Shown: positions 15,466-24,177 of the stretch, piece after piece
Layout: every line of letters begins with the position of its first letter
How positions within the stretch are numbered: the first letter of the stretch is position 1
DNA from: Pseudoxanthomonas sp.
Lineage (GTDB): Bacteria > Pseudomonadota > Gammaproteobacteria > Xanthomonadales > Xanthomonadaceae
Reading direction: 5' to 3'
DNA length: 52,809 nt
NCBI GenBank assembly: GCA_017745195.1
Contig: JAGHZW010000202.1
Span: 21,645 to 74,453, forward strand
Translations under genes and position numbers: made by a program
Notes under the pieces: model-generated
Databases searched by the model: none
What the model saw: the letters and a program-made list of their open reading frames with translations, nothing else
What the model was told of the DNA's origin: nothing

Positions 15466-16401
15466 CTACGCGGCGCCGGTGGCGACTGGCCGCGACCGAT
15501 CGGCGATCCAGCCACTCCACGAGCCGGCGAACACGCGGGCGCCCGGCAGGCCGGCATGTTCCATTGCCAGCAGCAGGTGGCAGGCGGTCACGCCGGAGCC
15601 GCACATCAGCACGGCTTCGGCGGGTCCGCGGCCGTGCAGCAGCGGCGCCAGCTCGACGCGCAGTTCCTCGGCCGGGCGGAAGCGTCCATCGCGCAGGTTC
15701 ATCGCGAACGGACGATTGAGTGCACCCGGCACGTGCCCGGCAACCGGATCGATCGGTTCGACTTCGCCGCGGAAGCGTTCGCCGCCGCGCGCATCGAGCA
15801 GCCAGCCGGGCGCTTCGCCCAGGCGCGCCAGCACGTCATCGGCATCGGCGATACGTGAGCGGTCGAAGTCCGGCGAGGGATACGGCGGCAGTGCCGGCGG
15901 TGCGTCGACCTCCGCGGTTTCCGCCAGGCCTGCTGCACGCCACGCGGCCAGGCCGCCATCGAGCACCGCGACACGCTCATGGCCGAGCAGCTTCAGCAGC
16001 CACCAGGCGCGCGCCGCCGCCATGCTGCCGTCGCCGGCGTCGTAGACCACGACCTGGTGCTGCGGGCCGATCCCCCATTCGCCGACCCGGCGCGCGAAGG
16101 TCGCCGCATCCGGCAACGGATGCCGGCCCTGGCCGATGACCGAATGATCGGACAGGTCGCGATCCAGGTCGGCGTGTACCGCACCCGGCAGATGCGACGT
16201 GTCATACGCGGCCCGGCCCGCGGACGGATCGACCAGCACCGCACGCGCATCGAGCAGGCGCAGCGACGGAGTGCCGCGTGCGGCGGACAGCGAGGATGCC
16301 GCCTGGGCGTCGAGCACGCGCAGCGCAGGCGCTCCCGATGCCGCAGCGAGGGCGGGCGCCGACACCAGCGTGGTCCAGGATCCGATGCCTTCGTCGCTCA
16401 T
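15466..16401 (-). CDS. sseA: 3-mercaptopyruvate/thiosulfate sulfurtransferase (tandem rhodanese)
   Basis: Two rhodanese domains, active-site loop CGSGVTA. Confidence 0.88.
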   Translation of the reverse strand: MSDEGIGSWTTLVSAPALAAASGAPALRVLDAQAASSLSAARGTPSLRLLDARAVLVDPSAGRAAYDTSHLPGAVHADLDRDLSDHSVIGQGRHPLPDAATFARRVGEWGIGPQHQVVVYDAGDGSMAAARAWWLLKLLGHERVAVLDGGLAAWRAAGLAETAEVDAPPALPPYPSPDFDRSRIADADDVLARLGEAPGWLLDARGGERFRGEVEPIDPVAGHVPGALNRPFAMNLRDGRFRPAEELRVELAPLLHGRGPAEAVLMCGSGVTACHLLLAMEHAGLPGARVFAGSWSGWIADRSRPVATGAA

Positions 16402-17306
16402 GCGCCTTGCTCCAGTCGTCGCCGCAGGTTGTACAGGATCGCCGCGGTCGCGCCCCAGATGCGCTGGCCCGGCCAGTCGTATTCGAGCACGCTGCGGCGG
16501 AGGCCGCGGAATTCCATCTCGACCTGGTGCAGGTGCGCGGCCGACATCAGGAACTCGAACGGCACCTCGAACACTTCGGCCACCTCGCCCGGGTCTGGCC
16601 GCGGCACGTAGTCGGGATCGATCACCGCCACCACCGGGGTGACCCGGAAGCCGCTCACCGTCAGGAACGGATCGAGGTAGCCCAGCGGCACGACCTGGCG
16701 CTCGTCGAGCGCGATCTCCTCGTGGCTCTCGCGCAACGCGGCGCCGAGCACGCCGGCGTCCTCGCGCTCGACCCGGCCACCGGGAAAACTGACCTGGCCA
16801 CCATGGTGGCGCAACGCATCGGTACGCCGCGTCAGCAGCACCTGGGTGCCGGCACCGGCGCGCGGCACCAGCCCGACCAGCACCGCGGCCTCGGCGATCC
16901 GCGTTTCCGGCGCCAGCAGGCCTTCGAGCTCTGAGCGGTTCCAGCCCTCGCCTGGTGGCGGTTGCCGCAGCGGATGCAGCACGCCGCTGACGCGCTCGCG
17001 CTCGGCAAGCCCGTCGACGAAGGGAAACCTCGCGCGCGCACGATCAGCCAACACCGTCTCCATCAACTGCCGCCGCGCCTGCTCGTCCATGCGCGACCAC
17101 TGCGCGATCTCGTCGACGGTCCGCAGGCAACCACGGCACAGGCCGTCGCCATCGATGCGGCACACCCGCACGCAGGGGCTCGATGGCGTGGCGGGTGCGA
17201 TCGCAGGCGGAGGCGTCGGCGGGAAGAGGATCGACAACACGGAAGGCGGGCATCTCGGATGAAGCGTAGCGCGGAACGCGTCCGCCAGAAACGACTGCGC
17301 CGGCAT
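16398..17306 (-). CDS. fusion: N-terminal DUF1289 Cys4 domain and CoA-pyrophosphatase-type NUDIX hydrolase
   Basis: SPCVRVCRIDGDGLCRGCLRTVDEIAQW (DUF1289) continuous with GGRVEREDAGVLGAALRESHEEI (Nudix box); start codon uncertain. Confidence 0.85.
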   Translation of the reverse strand: MPAQSFLADAFRATLHPRCPPSVLSILFPPTPPPAIAPATPSSPCVRVCRIDGDGLCRGCLRTVDEIAQWSRMDEQARRQLMETVLADRARARFPFVDGLAERERVSGVLHPLRQPPPGEGWNRSELEGLLAPETRIAEAAVLVGLVPRAGAGTQVLLTRRTDALRHHGGQVSFPGGRVEREDAGVLGAALRESHEEIALDERQVVPLGYLDPFLTVSGFRVTPVVAVIDPDYVPRPDPGEVAEVFEVPFEFLMSAAHLHQVEMEFRGLRRSVLEYDWPGQRIWGATAAILYNLRRRLEQGA

Positions 17307-17343
17307 GGAGCCGGCGCAGAAGGCATTGCGTTGTGCGGTCGTG

Positions 17344-18045
17344 TTACTTGACCGAGACCAGCTTGATCTCGAACACCACGGCCACGTTCGGCGGGAAGCC
17401 GGTGCGCGGATCGGCGCCGTAGGCCTTGTCCGGCGGCAGCGCCACTTCCCACTTCGAGCCGGCCGGCATCTGCTGCAGCACTTCGCGCATGGCGGCCATC
17501 TCGACTTCGCTCAGCTTGATGCCCGGGATCTGCTGGGCCGGACGCGCCTGCTCCGGACGCTGGCCGAACGGGAACGGGCCGGAGACTTCCAGCTGCACGG
17601 TGCTGGCCTGGGTCGGCTTGGCGCCGGTGCCGGTCTCGAGCACGCGGTACTGCACGCCGCTCGGCAGGGTCTGCACGCCGGCCTTGGCCTTGTTCGCGGC
17701 CAGGAACTGGTCGGACTTGGTCTTGTTCTCGGCAGCCGCCTTGTCGTACGCCGCCTTGGCCTGCTGGGCACGGGCCTGCTCGCGCTTCTGGAACGCTTCG
17801 AGCGCCGGCTTGAGCTGGTCGGCGGTGATCGCCGGCTGCTTCTTGGCGAGGGCATCCTGCAGGCCCTTGACCACGGACGCGGAATCGATCTGCTCGCCGC
17901 GGCCCTGCAGTTCTGCCAGGTTGTTGCCGTAGTCGTAACCGAAGTAATAGCTCAGCTTGCCCTTCTCGGACGTGGTGTCCTGGGCGAATGCACTGCCGGC
18001 CAGGGCCAGGGCGGCAATGGCGACAGCGATCGGACGCAACTTCAT
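17344..18045 (-). CDS. FKBP-type peptidyl-prolyl isomerase (FkpA/Mip-like), periplasmic
   Basis: Signal peptide; SYYFGYDYGNNL N-terminal domain; LPSGVQYRVLETGTGAKPT. Confidence 0.88.
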   Translation of the reverse strand: MKLRPIAVAIAALALAGSAFAQDTTSEKGKLSYYFGYDYGNNLAELQGRGEQIDSASVVKGLQDALAKKQPAITADQLKPALEAFQKREQARAQQAKAAYDKAAAENKTKSDQFLAANKAKAGVQTLPSGVQYRVLETGTGAKPTQASTVQLEVSGPFPFGQRPEQARPAQQIPGIKLSEVEMAAMREVLQQMPAGSKWEVALPPDKAYGADPRTGFPPNVAVVFEIKLVSVK

Positions 18046-18210
18046 CTAGATCTTCTCCGAAAGGGGGACGCCGGGGTCGGTGCCGGCGGTGGCTGACGCG
18101 TTAGGATAGCCGCCGCATTGGCGGCCCGCCAGCACGGGTCGGGGCATACGACCACTCTGGTGGCAGGAAGTTCCGGCCTCCGTCTTCACATTCCCGACCA
18201 GGAGCCCTCC

Positions 18211-18993
18211 ATGACGGACAGCCCCGTCCTCCGCCGCGATGCCGACGGCGTCCGCGTCCTCACCGTCGACCGCCCGGACAAGCTCAATGCGTTGAACCGG
18301 CAGACCCTGCAGGCGCTCGATGACGCCTTCGCGGTGGCGGCGGCCGATGCGGGCGTGCGGGCCGTGGTCCTGACCGGCAGCGGCGCCAAGGCATTCGTGG
18401 CCGGGGCCGACATCGCCGAGATGAATGGGCTGACCGCGATCGAGGGCCGCGAGTTCTCGCTGCTCGGCCAGCGCCTGATGCGCCGGATCGAGCGCATGCC
18501 CAAGCCGGTCGTCGCGATGGTGAACGGCTACGCGCTGGGCGGCGGCCTGGAACTGGCGATGGCCTGCCACCTGCGCATCGCCGCCGACAGCGCCCGCCTC
18601 GGCCAGCCGGAGGTGAACCTGGGCCTGGTCCCCGGCTTCGGTGGCACCCAGCGCCTGCTGCGCCTGGCCGGCCGCGCCGCCGCGCTGGAACTGTGCCTGC
18701 TCGGCGCCCCGGTCGATGCGGCGCGCGCGCTGCAGCTGGGACTGGTCAACCGGGTGGTGCCGGCCGCCGAACTGGAGGCCGAGGCGATGAAGGTCGCCGC
18801 GCAGCTGGCGGCGTCCGCGCCGCTGGCCCTGCGCGGGGTGCTCGATGCGGTGGTGCTGGGTGGCGAATGCGGGATCGAGGAAGGCCTGCAGTTCGAGACC
18901 GCGCAGTTCGCCCTGCTGTTCGCCAGCGAGGACATGCGCGAAGGCACCTCGGCGTTCCTGGAAAAGCGCAAACCGCAGTTCCGCAACCGCTGA
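18211..18993 (+). CDS. enoyl-CoA hydratase
   Basis: VDRPDKLNALNRQTLQAL, GAKAFVAGADIAEM, GGLELAMACHLRIAA. Confidence 0.92.
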   Translation: MTDSPVLRRDADGVRVLTVDRPDKLNALNRQTLQALDDAFAVAAADAGVRAVVLTGSGAKAFVAGADIAEMNGLTAIEGREFSLLGQRLMRRIERMPKPVVAMVNGYALGGGLELAMACHLRIAADSARLGQPEVNLGLVPGFGGTQRLLRLAGRAAALELCLLGAPVDAARALQLGLVNRVVPAAELEAEAMKVAAQLAASAPLALRGVLDAVVLGGECGIEEGLQFETAQFALLFASEDMREGTSAFLEKRKPQFRNR

Positions 18994-19007
18994 GCGGCAC
19001 GCCTGCC

Positions 19008-19397
19008 ATGACCCTGCCTCCCGACACCGGCTCCTCCCGCGACGCCACCGGCGCGCGCCTGCGCGCATTGCTGCAGGCCGGGGACATCGATGCCGCGCTG
19101 CAGGCCGGGCTGATGGACTATGCGGCCTCGCACGAGGCCGACGACGCGCCGATCCGGGCGATGCAGGACCAGCTGCGAACGGCCTGGGATGCACGCAACC
19201 GCTATCGGGCGCGCGAGGCACGGCTGGCACGCCGCGCCGCCGAGCGTGCTGCGCGGCGGACATCGGCCGTCAACCCGCCCGCCGCGCCTGCCCACGGAAC
19301 GAAGCAGGCGGCCGTCGCCGCTCCCGCGCTGCCGGCTGCTGCGGTCGCCGCGCTGGCACGGGCCCGCGCGCGCGCCTCGGGACGGACCGGGGGATGA
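19008..19397 (+). CDS. small conserved-type hypothetical protein preceding nth
   Basis: 129 aa ORF, MTLPPDTGSSRDATGARLRALLQAGDIDAAL...; 4-nt ATGA overlap with nth. Confidence 0.65.
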   Translation: MTLPPDTGSSRDATGARLRALLQAGDIDAALQAGLMDYAASHEADDAPIRAMQDQLRTAWDARNRYRAREARLARRAAERAARRTSAVNPPAAPAHGTKQAAVAAPALPAAAVAALARARARASGRTGG

Positions 19398-20146
19398 AGG
19401 CAACGCCGCCGCGCCGTCGCGCGAAGAAGACCGTTGCCACGAAGGCCACCGCCGCCGGGTCCGGCGCGGCCGGGCCGGCGCCGCGCAAGCCATCGTCGCG
19501 CTCCGGGCTGATGCCGGCCGCCGACGTGCAGGAGATGTTCGTCCGCCTGCGCGAACTCAATCCGCACCCGACCACCGAGCTGGAGTACTCGACTCCGTTC
19601 GAACTGCTGGTCGCGGTGATCCTGTCGGCGCAAGCCACCGACGTCGGCGTGAACAAGGCCACCCGGCGCCTCTATCCGGTGGCCAACACGCCACAGGCGA
19701 TCCTCGACCTGGGCGAGGAAGGCCTGAAGAAGCACATCGCCACCATCGGCCTGTTCAACGCCAAGGCGAAGAACGTGATCGCCACCTGCCGGATCCTGGT
19801 CGACCGTTTCGGCGGCGAAGTGCCGCACGATCGCGATGCGCTCGAGGCGCTGCCCGGGGTCGGCCGCAAGACCGCCAACGTGGTGCTCAACACCGCCTTC
19901 GGCGAGCCGACCATGGCCGTGGACACGCACATCTTCCGCGTCGCCAACCGCACCGGGCTTGCTCCGGGCAAGGACGTGCGCGCGGTCGAGGACGCCCTGC
20001 TCCGGCGCGTGCCGGCCGAGTTCCTGCATGACGCCCACCACTGGCTGATCCTGCACGGCCGCTACGTGTGCAAGGCGCGCAAGCCCGACTGCCCGCAGTG
20101 CGTGGTCCGCGACCTGTGCCGGTTCAAGGACAAGACGCCGGGCTGA
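19394..20146 (+). CDS. nth: endonuclease III
   Basis: NPHPTTELEYSTPFELLVAVILSAQATDVGVNKATRRLYPVANTP; HhH LPGVGRKTA; Fe-S CxxxxxxCxxCxxxxxC. Confidence 0.96.
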   Translation: MKATPPRRRAKKTVATKATAAGSGAAGPAPRKPSSRSGLMPAADVQEMFVRLRELNPHPTTELEYSTPFELLVAVILSAQATDVGVNKATRRLYPVANTPQAILDLGEEGLKKHIATIGLFNAKAKNVIATCRILVDRFGGEVPHDRDALEALPGVGRKTANVVLNTAFGEPTMAVDTHIFRVANRTGLAPGKDVRAVEDALLRRVPAEFLHDAHHWLILHGRYVCKARKPDCPQCVVRDLCRFKDKTPG

Positions 20147-20179
20147 AAAAGCGAATGGCGGGCCAGGCCCGCCATTCGC
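20146..20179 (-). terminator. intrinsic terminator for the porin gene
   Basis: GCGAATGGCGGG-CCAGG-CCCGCCATTCGC; minus-strand T5 tract (plus AAAAA 20146-20150). Confidence 0.8.
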
Positions 20180-20206
20180 GTCGCAGTGCGATTCCCGTCG
20201 GAGAGA

Positions 20207-21415
20207 TCAGAACTGCACGTCGCCCCAGATGCCGAATTCCTGGGTCTCGGTCTTCGAAGCGGTCTTGGCGGTGGTGTCCTTGTACACCGCGGCCAGCTTG
20301 ATGCCCTTGATCACCGGGAATTCCACGCCCAGGTGCCAGTAGGTGTTGCCGAAGGCCGGGTTGACGTCCTTGCTGGTATCGACGTCGTCATAGCGGCCGA
20401 ACGCGGTGATGCCGCTATCGGTCAGCGCGTAGCTGGCCCATGCCGACCAGCCGGCTGCGCTGTCTTCGATCACGTTGGTCACCGCCCAGTTGTCGGCCTG
20501 GAACCACTCCGCGCCCAGGCGCAGCTTGGTGCCGGCATAGGCCGCCATCGCGTTGACTCGCTTGGCGGTCTGCGGCGGATTGACGGTGGCGGTGTCGTTG
20601 CCGCGCTTGCCGGTATAGGCGCCGATGCCGATGATCGTGCTCGCGGTCGGGGCCCAGCCCAGGCGGCCTTCGAAGTCCACGGTCTCGCTGCGGCTCGGGT
20701 TGCGGTAGCCACGGCCGTTGGTGACCGACGCGGCGTAGGTCAGGCCGTTGTCGGTATCGCCGCCGACATGCAGGCCCCAGTCCGCCGAGGTGCCGTACGA
20801 CAGGCGGTCGACCAGGGTGTTCTGCACGTAGCGCATGCCGTAGTACTTCTCGACGAACGGGATCCACGGCGCGTCCGCCGCACCGGCGCGGACGAACAGC
20901 GCGTTGCTGAACTTGGCCTGCACATAGGCCTTCTTGATGAAGACCTCGACGCTGCTGGCCTGGTTGGCGCCGGCGCCGGAACCGAACGAGAGGTACTGCG
21001 CGTCGGAGGTCAGGTTGGCCGACCAGATGTCGTCGAACTTGTGGTCAACGGTCAGGTAGAAGCGGGTCACGTCGAAACCGGTACCGGAGTTGTTGGTCTT
21101 GACGCCGTTGACCTTCTCGTCGCGGTTGGTCATGTCAATGAAAAGACGACCGCCGATCTTGGTGTCGTTGACCGTCTTCTTCAGCGAGTCGACGGCCGGG
21201 ACGACCGCTTCGTTCGTCTTGGCCTGCTCGATGTTGACGTCGGACTGGGCGTCGGTGCGCGTTTCGAGTTCGGCGACCTTGGCCTGCAGCTCGGCCAGCT
21301 GGGCCTTCAGCGCGGCCAGCTCGGCGCTGTCGACGCCCTCGGCGGCAGCGGCATTGAACGACACGGTGGTGCCCAGGGCCGCCGCGAGCGCGACGGCGAG
21401 ATAGGAATAACGCAT
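20207..21415 (-). CDS. outer membrane porin (likely phosphate/anion-selective OprO/OprP-like)
   Basis: Signal peptide, coiled-coil N-terminus, beta-barrel character ending in F; divergent from pstS with Pho boxes between. Confidence 0.75.
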   Translation of the reverse strand: MRYSYLAVALAAALGTTVSFNAAAAEGVDSAELAALKAQLAELQAKVAELETRTDAQSDVNIEQAKTNEAVVPAVDSLKKTVNDTKIGGRLFIDMTNRDEKVNGVKTNNSGTGFDVTRFYLTVDHKFDDIWSANLTSDAQYLSFGSGAGANQASSVEVFIKKAYVQAKFSNALFVRAGAADAPWIPFVEKYYGMRYVQNTLVDRLSYGTSADWGLHVGGDTDNGLTYAASVTNGRGYRNPSRSETVDFEGRLGWAPTASTIIGIGAYTGKRGNDTATVNPPQTAKRVNAMAAYAGTKLRLGAEWFQADNWAVTNVIEDSAAGWSAWASYALTDSGITAFGRYDDVDTSKDVNPAFGNTYWHLGVEFPVIKGIKLAAVYKDTTAKTASKTETQEFGIWGDVQF

Positions 21416-21518
21416 GGAATACTCCGGTGGGTAGTGTGGTTCTGGACGTGTGCGGGTGCGTTCGATCGCCGAAAAACGTGAAACACCCGTTAAGCGCCGC
21501 GCAGCTTGCGACCCGAAT

Positions 21519-21558
21519 CTGACAACCGCGCGACATTCACATGACACCCCCGTGACCC
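21519..21558 (-). promoter_or_regulatory. two tandem Pho boxes for the porin gene
   Basis: Reverse strand GGGTCAC-GGGG-GTGTCAT and ATGTCGC-GCGG-TTGTCAG in perfect 11-bp register (consensus CTGTCAT-N4-CTGTCAT). Confidence 0.65.
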
Positions 21559-21605
21559 GGCCGCAGACCCTCGCCTCGCCCGGCCCGCGTACAGGCGGAC
21601 CGGCG

Positions 21606-21656
21606 CTGTCACATTCCGGTCATCGCCGCTACGCGGTGCTGTCATCCACCGGTTAT
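21606..21656 (+). promoter_or_regulatory. Pho boxes upstream of first pstS
   Basis: CTGTCAC-ATTC-CGGTCAT (21606-21623) and CTGTCAT-CCAC-CGGTTAT (21639-21656), 33 bp (3x11) apart. Confidence 0.75.
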
Positions 21657-21734
21657 GCAATGGCGACCGCTGGACGCGGTGGGATTGCGTCCGCCACACC
21701 CACCCGCTGCTTACGGAGCTTTCCCGTGAACGTC

Positions 21735-22748
21735 ATGTTCAAGACCCGCGTCGCCGCCACGCTGATCGCGGCCGCTTCCTCGATTTCCCTCGCCCACGCC
21801 GCCGACGTGACCGGCGCGGGCGCGTCCTTCATCTATCCGGTCATGTCCAAGTGGTCGGCCGACTACAAGGGCGCGAGCGGCAAGCAGGTCAACTACCAGT
21901 CGATCGGCTCGGGCGGCGGCATCGCCCAGATCAAGGCCGGCACCGTGGACTTCGGCTCGTCCGACGCCCCGCTCAAGCCGGAAGAGCTGGCCCGCTACGG
22001 CCTGGCCCAGTTCCCGTCGGTGATCGGCGGCGTGGTGCCGATCGTCAACATCCAGGGCATCGCCCCGGGTGCGCTGAAGCTCGATGGCGCCACCCTGGCC
22101 AACATCTTCCTGGGCAAGATCACCAAGTGGAACGACCCGGCGATCACCGCACTGAACCCGGGCCTGGCGCTGCCGGACCAGAAGATCACCGTCGTCCACC
22201 GCTCCGACGGTTCGGGCACCACCTTCAACTTCGTCAACTACCTGTCCAAGGTCAGCCCGGAGTGGAAGACCAAGGTCGGTGAAGGCACCGCGGTGCAGTG
22301 GCCGTCCGGCATCGGCGGCAAGGGCAACGAGGGCGTCGCCGCCTACGTCAAGCAGATCAAGGGTGGCGTCGGCTACGTCGAGCTGTCCTATGCACTGCAG
22401 AACAAGCTGGCCCACGCCGCACTGAAGAACGCCGCCGGCAAGTTCGTGCAGCCCAGCGACGAGACCTTCTCCGCCGCCGCGGCCAGCGCCGACTGGGCCA
22501 AGGCCAAGGACTTCTACCTGGTCATGACCAACGCGCCCGGCGAGAACGCCTGGCCGATCACCGCGACCAACTTCATCCTGATGTACAAGCAGCCGAAGAA
22601 CGCGGCCACCGCGAAGAACGCCAAGAGCTTCTTCCAGTGGGTGTATGCCAACGGCGACGCCCAGGCCCGCCAGCTGGACTACGTGCCGCTGCCGGACGCC
22701 CTGGTCAAGCGCGTCGAAGCCTACTGGGCGCAGAACCTGAAGTACTGA
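21735..22748 (+). CDS. pstS: phosphate ABC transporter substrate-binding protein PstS (periplasmic)
   Basis: Signal peptide; DVTGAGASFIYPVMSKWSADY, GSGGGIAQIKAGTVDFGSSDAPL, HRSDGSGTTF; GTG at 21726 is an alternative start. Confidence 0.96.
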   Translation: MFKTRVAATLIAAASSISLAHAADVTGAGASFIYPVMSKWSADYKGASGKQVNYQSIGSGGGIAQIKAGTVDFGSSDAPLKPEELARYGLAQFPSVIGGVVPIVNIQGIAPGALKLDGATLANIFLGKITKWNDPAITALNPGLALPDQKITVVHRSDGSGTTFNFVNYLSKVSPEWKTKVGEGTAVQWPSGIGGKGNEGVAAYVKQIKGGVGYVELSYALQNKLAHAALKNAAGKFVQPSDETFSAAAASADWAKAKDFYLVMTNAPGENAWPITATNFILMYKQPKNAATAKNAKSFFQWVYANGDAQARQLDYVPLPDALVKRVEAYWAQNLKY

Positions 22749-22788
22749 GCACCCGGGCGGCGAGCCTCTCTCCCCTTGCCGTCCACCG

Positions 22789-22823
22789 GAGCGCGGGCCC
22801 TGCGGCCCGCGCTCTTTCTTTTA
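22789..22823 (+). terminator. intrinsic terminator after first pstS
   Basis: GAGCGCGGGCC-CTGC-GGCCCGCGCTC-TTTCTTTT. Confidence 0.9.
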
Positions 22824-22879
22824 TGGAAGCTGCGGGTCGGGCAGGCGTTTTGGCGGCCACTCGTCGGGGTCCGGACGCG

Positions 22880-22908
22880 ACGTCATACGGTTGTCACAAA
22901 AACATCAT
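22880..22908 (+). promoter_or_regulatory. Pho box array upstream of second pstS
   Basis: ACGTCAT-ACGG-TTGTCAC-AAAA-ACATCAT, 11-bp register. Confidence 0.7.
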
Positions 22909-22952
22909 TTCATGTGTCCGTCGCCGGCAACCCGGCATGTCGCGCCCCCACC

Positions 22953-24029
22953 ATGAAATCCCTTCCGGTCCGCTCTTTCGTCCTGCCCGTGGCCGCCGCG
23001 CTGCTGCTCGCGTCGTGCAAGCCGGCGGGCGATGCGAACAGCCAGGCCGCGGCCGACGCGCCTGGACACGGCAACCAGGTCGCCGCGCAGATCTCCGGCG
23101 CCGGCGCATCCTTCATCTACCCGCTGGTTTCGGAGTGGTCGGCCGACTATCACGCCGCCACCGGCAACAAGGTCAACTACCAGTCGATCGGCTCCGGCGG
23201 CGGCATCGCCCAGATCAAGGCCGGCACGGTCGACTTCGGCTCTTCGGACAAGCCGCTGCCCAGCGACGAGCTGGCGGCCGCCGGCCTCGGCCAGTTCCCC
23301 TCGGCGATCGGTGGCGTGGTCCCGGTGTTCAACCTGCAGGGCATCAAGCCGGGCCAGCTGCGCCTGACCGGTCCGCTGCTGGCCGACATCTTCCTCGGCA
23401 GGATCGCGCAGTGGAACGACCCGGCCATCGCCGCGGCCAATCCCGGCGTGGCGCTGCCGGCGGCGAAGATCACCCTGGTCCACCGCTCCGATGGTTCCGG
23501 CACCACCTTCAACTTCAGCAACTACCTGTCCAAGGTCAGCCCGGAGTGGAAGGCGAAGGTCGGCGAAGGCACCTCGCTGCAGTGGCCGGGCGGCGTCGGC
23601 GGCAAGGGCAATGAAGGCGTGGCCGCCTACGTCAAGCAGATCGACGGCGGCATCGGCTACGTCGAGCTGGCCTACGCGCTGCAGAACGGCATGCCGTACG
23701 CGGCCATGCAGAACGCGGCCGGGCAGTTCGTGCAACCGAGCGCGGAATCGTTCGCCGCCGCGGCCGCCAGCGCCGACTGGGCCGGCGCCAAGGACTTCAA
23801 CCTGGTAATCACCAACGCCTCGGGGCCGCAGGCCTGGCCGATCACCGCGACCAATTTCATGCTGGTACCGAAGCACGCCAAGGATCCGGCGCGCAACAAG
23901 GCCACCCTGGAGTTCTTCCGGTGGGCCTTCGAACAGGGCCAGCCGCAGGCGCAGGAACTGCATTACGTGCCACTGCCGCCCGAGCTGGTGCGGCAGATCG
24001 AGGCCTACTGGGGCAGCGAGTTCAAGTGA
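22953..24029 (+). CDS. pstS: second PstS paralogue, predicted lipoprotein
   Basis: MKSLPVRSFVLPVAAALLLASCKPAGD lipobox (LLASC) then PstS fold highly similar to the preceding gene. Confidence 0.93.
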   Translation: MKSLPVRSFVLPVAAALLLASCKPAGDANSQAAADAPGHGNQVAAQISGAGASFIYPLVSEWSADYHAATGNKVNYQSIGSGGGIAQIKAGTVDFGSSDKPLPSDELAAAGLGQFPSAIGGVVPVFNLQGIKPGQLRLTGPLLADIFLGRIAQWNDPAIAAANPGVALPAAKITLVHRSDGSGTTFNFSNYLSKVSPEWKAKVGEGTSLQWPGGVGGKGNEGVAAYVKQIDGGIGYVELAYALQNGMPYAAMQNAAGQFVQPSAESFAAAAASADWAGAKDFNLVITNASGPQAWPITATNFMLVPKHAKDPARNKATLEFFRWAFEQGQPQAQELHYVPLPPELVRQIEAYWGSEFK

Positions 24030-24177
24030 CGGCGCAAACCATGCGCCGCGCGCGTGGCCCCGCCGCCCTGTCATTCCACGCGAACGTGGATGACGCCAAC
24101 AGTTCATCGGAGCTGGCGATCCTTCCCCTCCCCGGGTCGCCGGCTCCACCCTTTCCCGAGCAGCTGCCGCAGACGCG

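Noticed and set aside
24068-24110. CTGTCAT-TCCA-CGCGAAC... and hairpin CCACG-CGAA-CGTGG between second pstS and pstC, possible internal Pho box
   Set aside because: Only one good half-site; the rest is weak, so not called as a Pho box.
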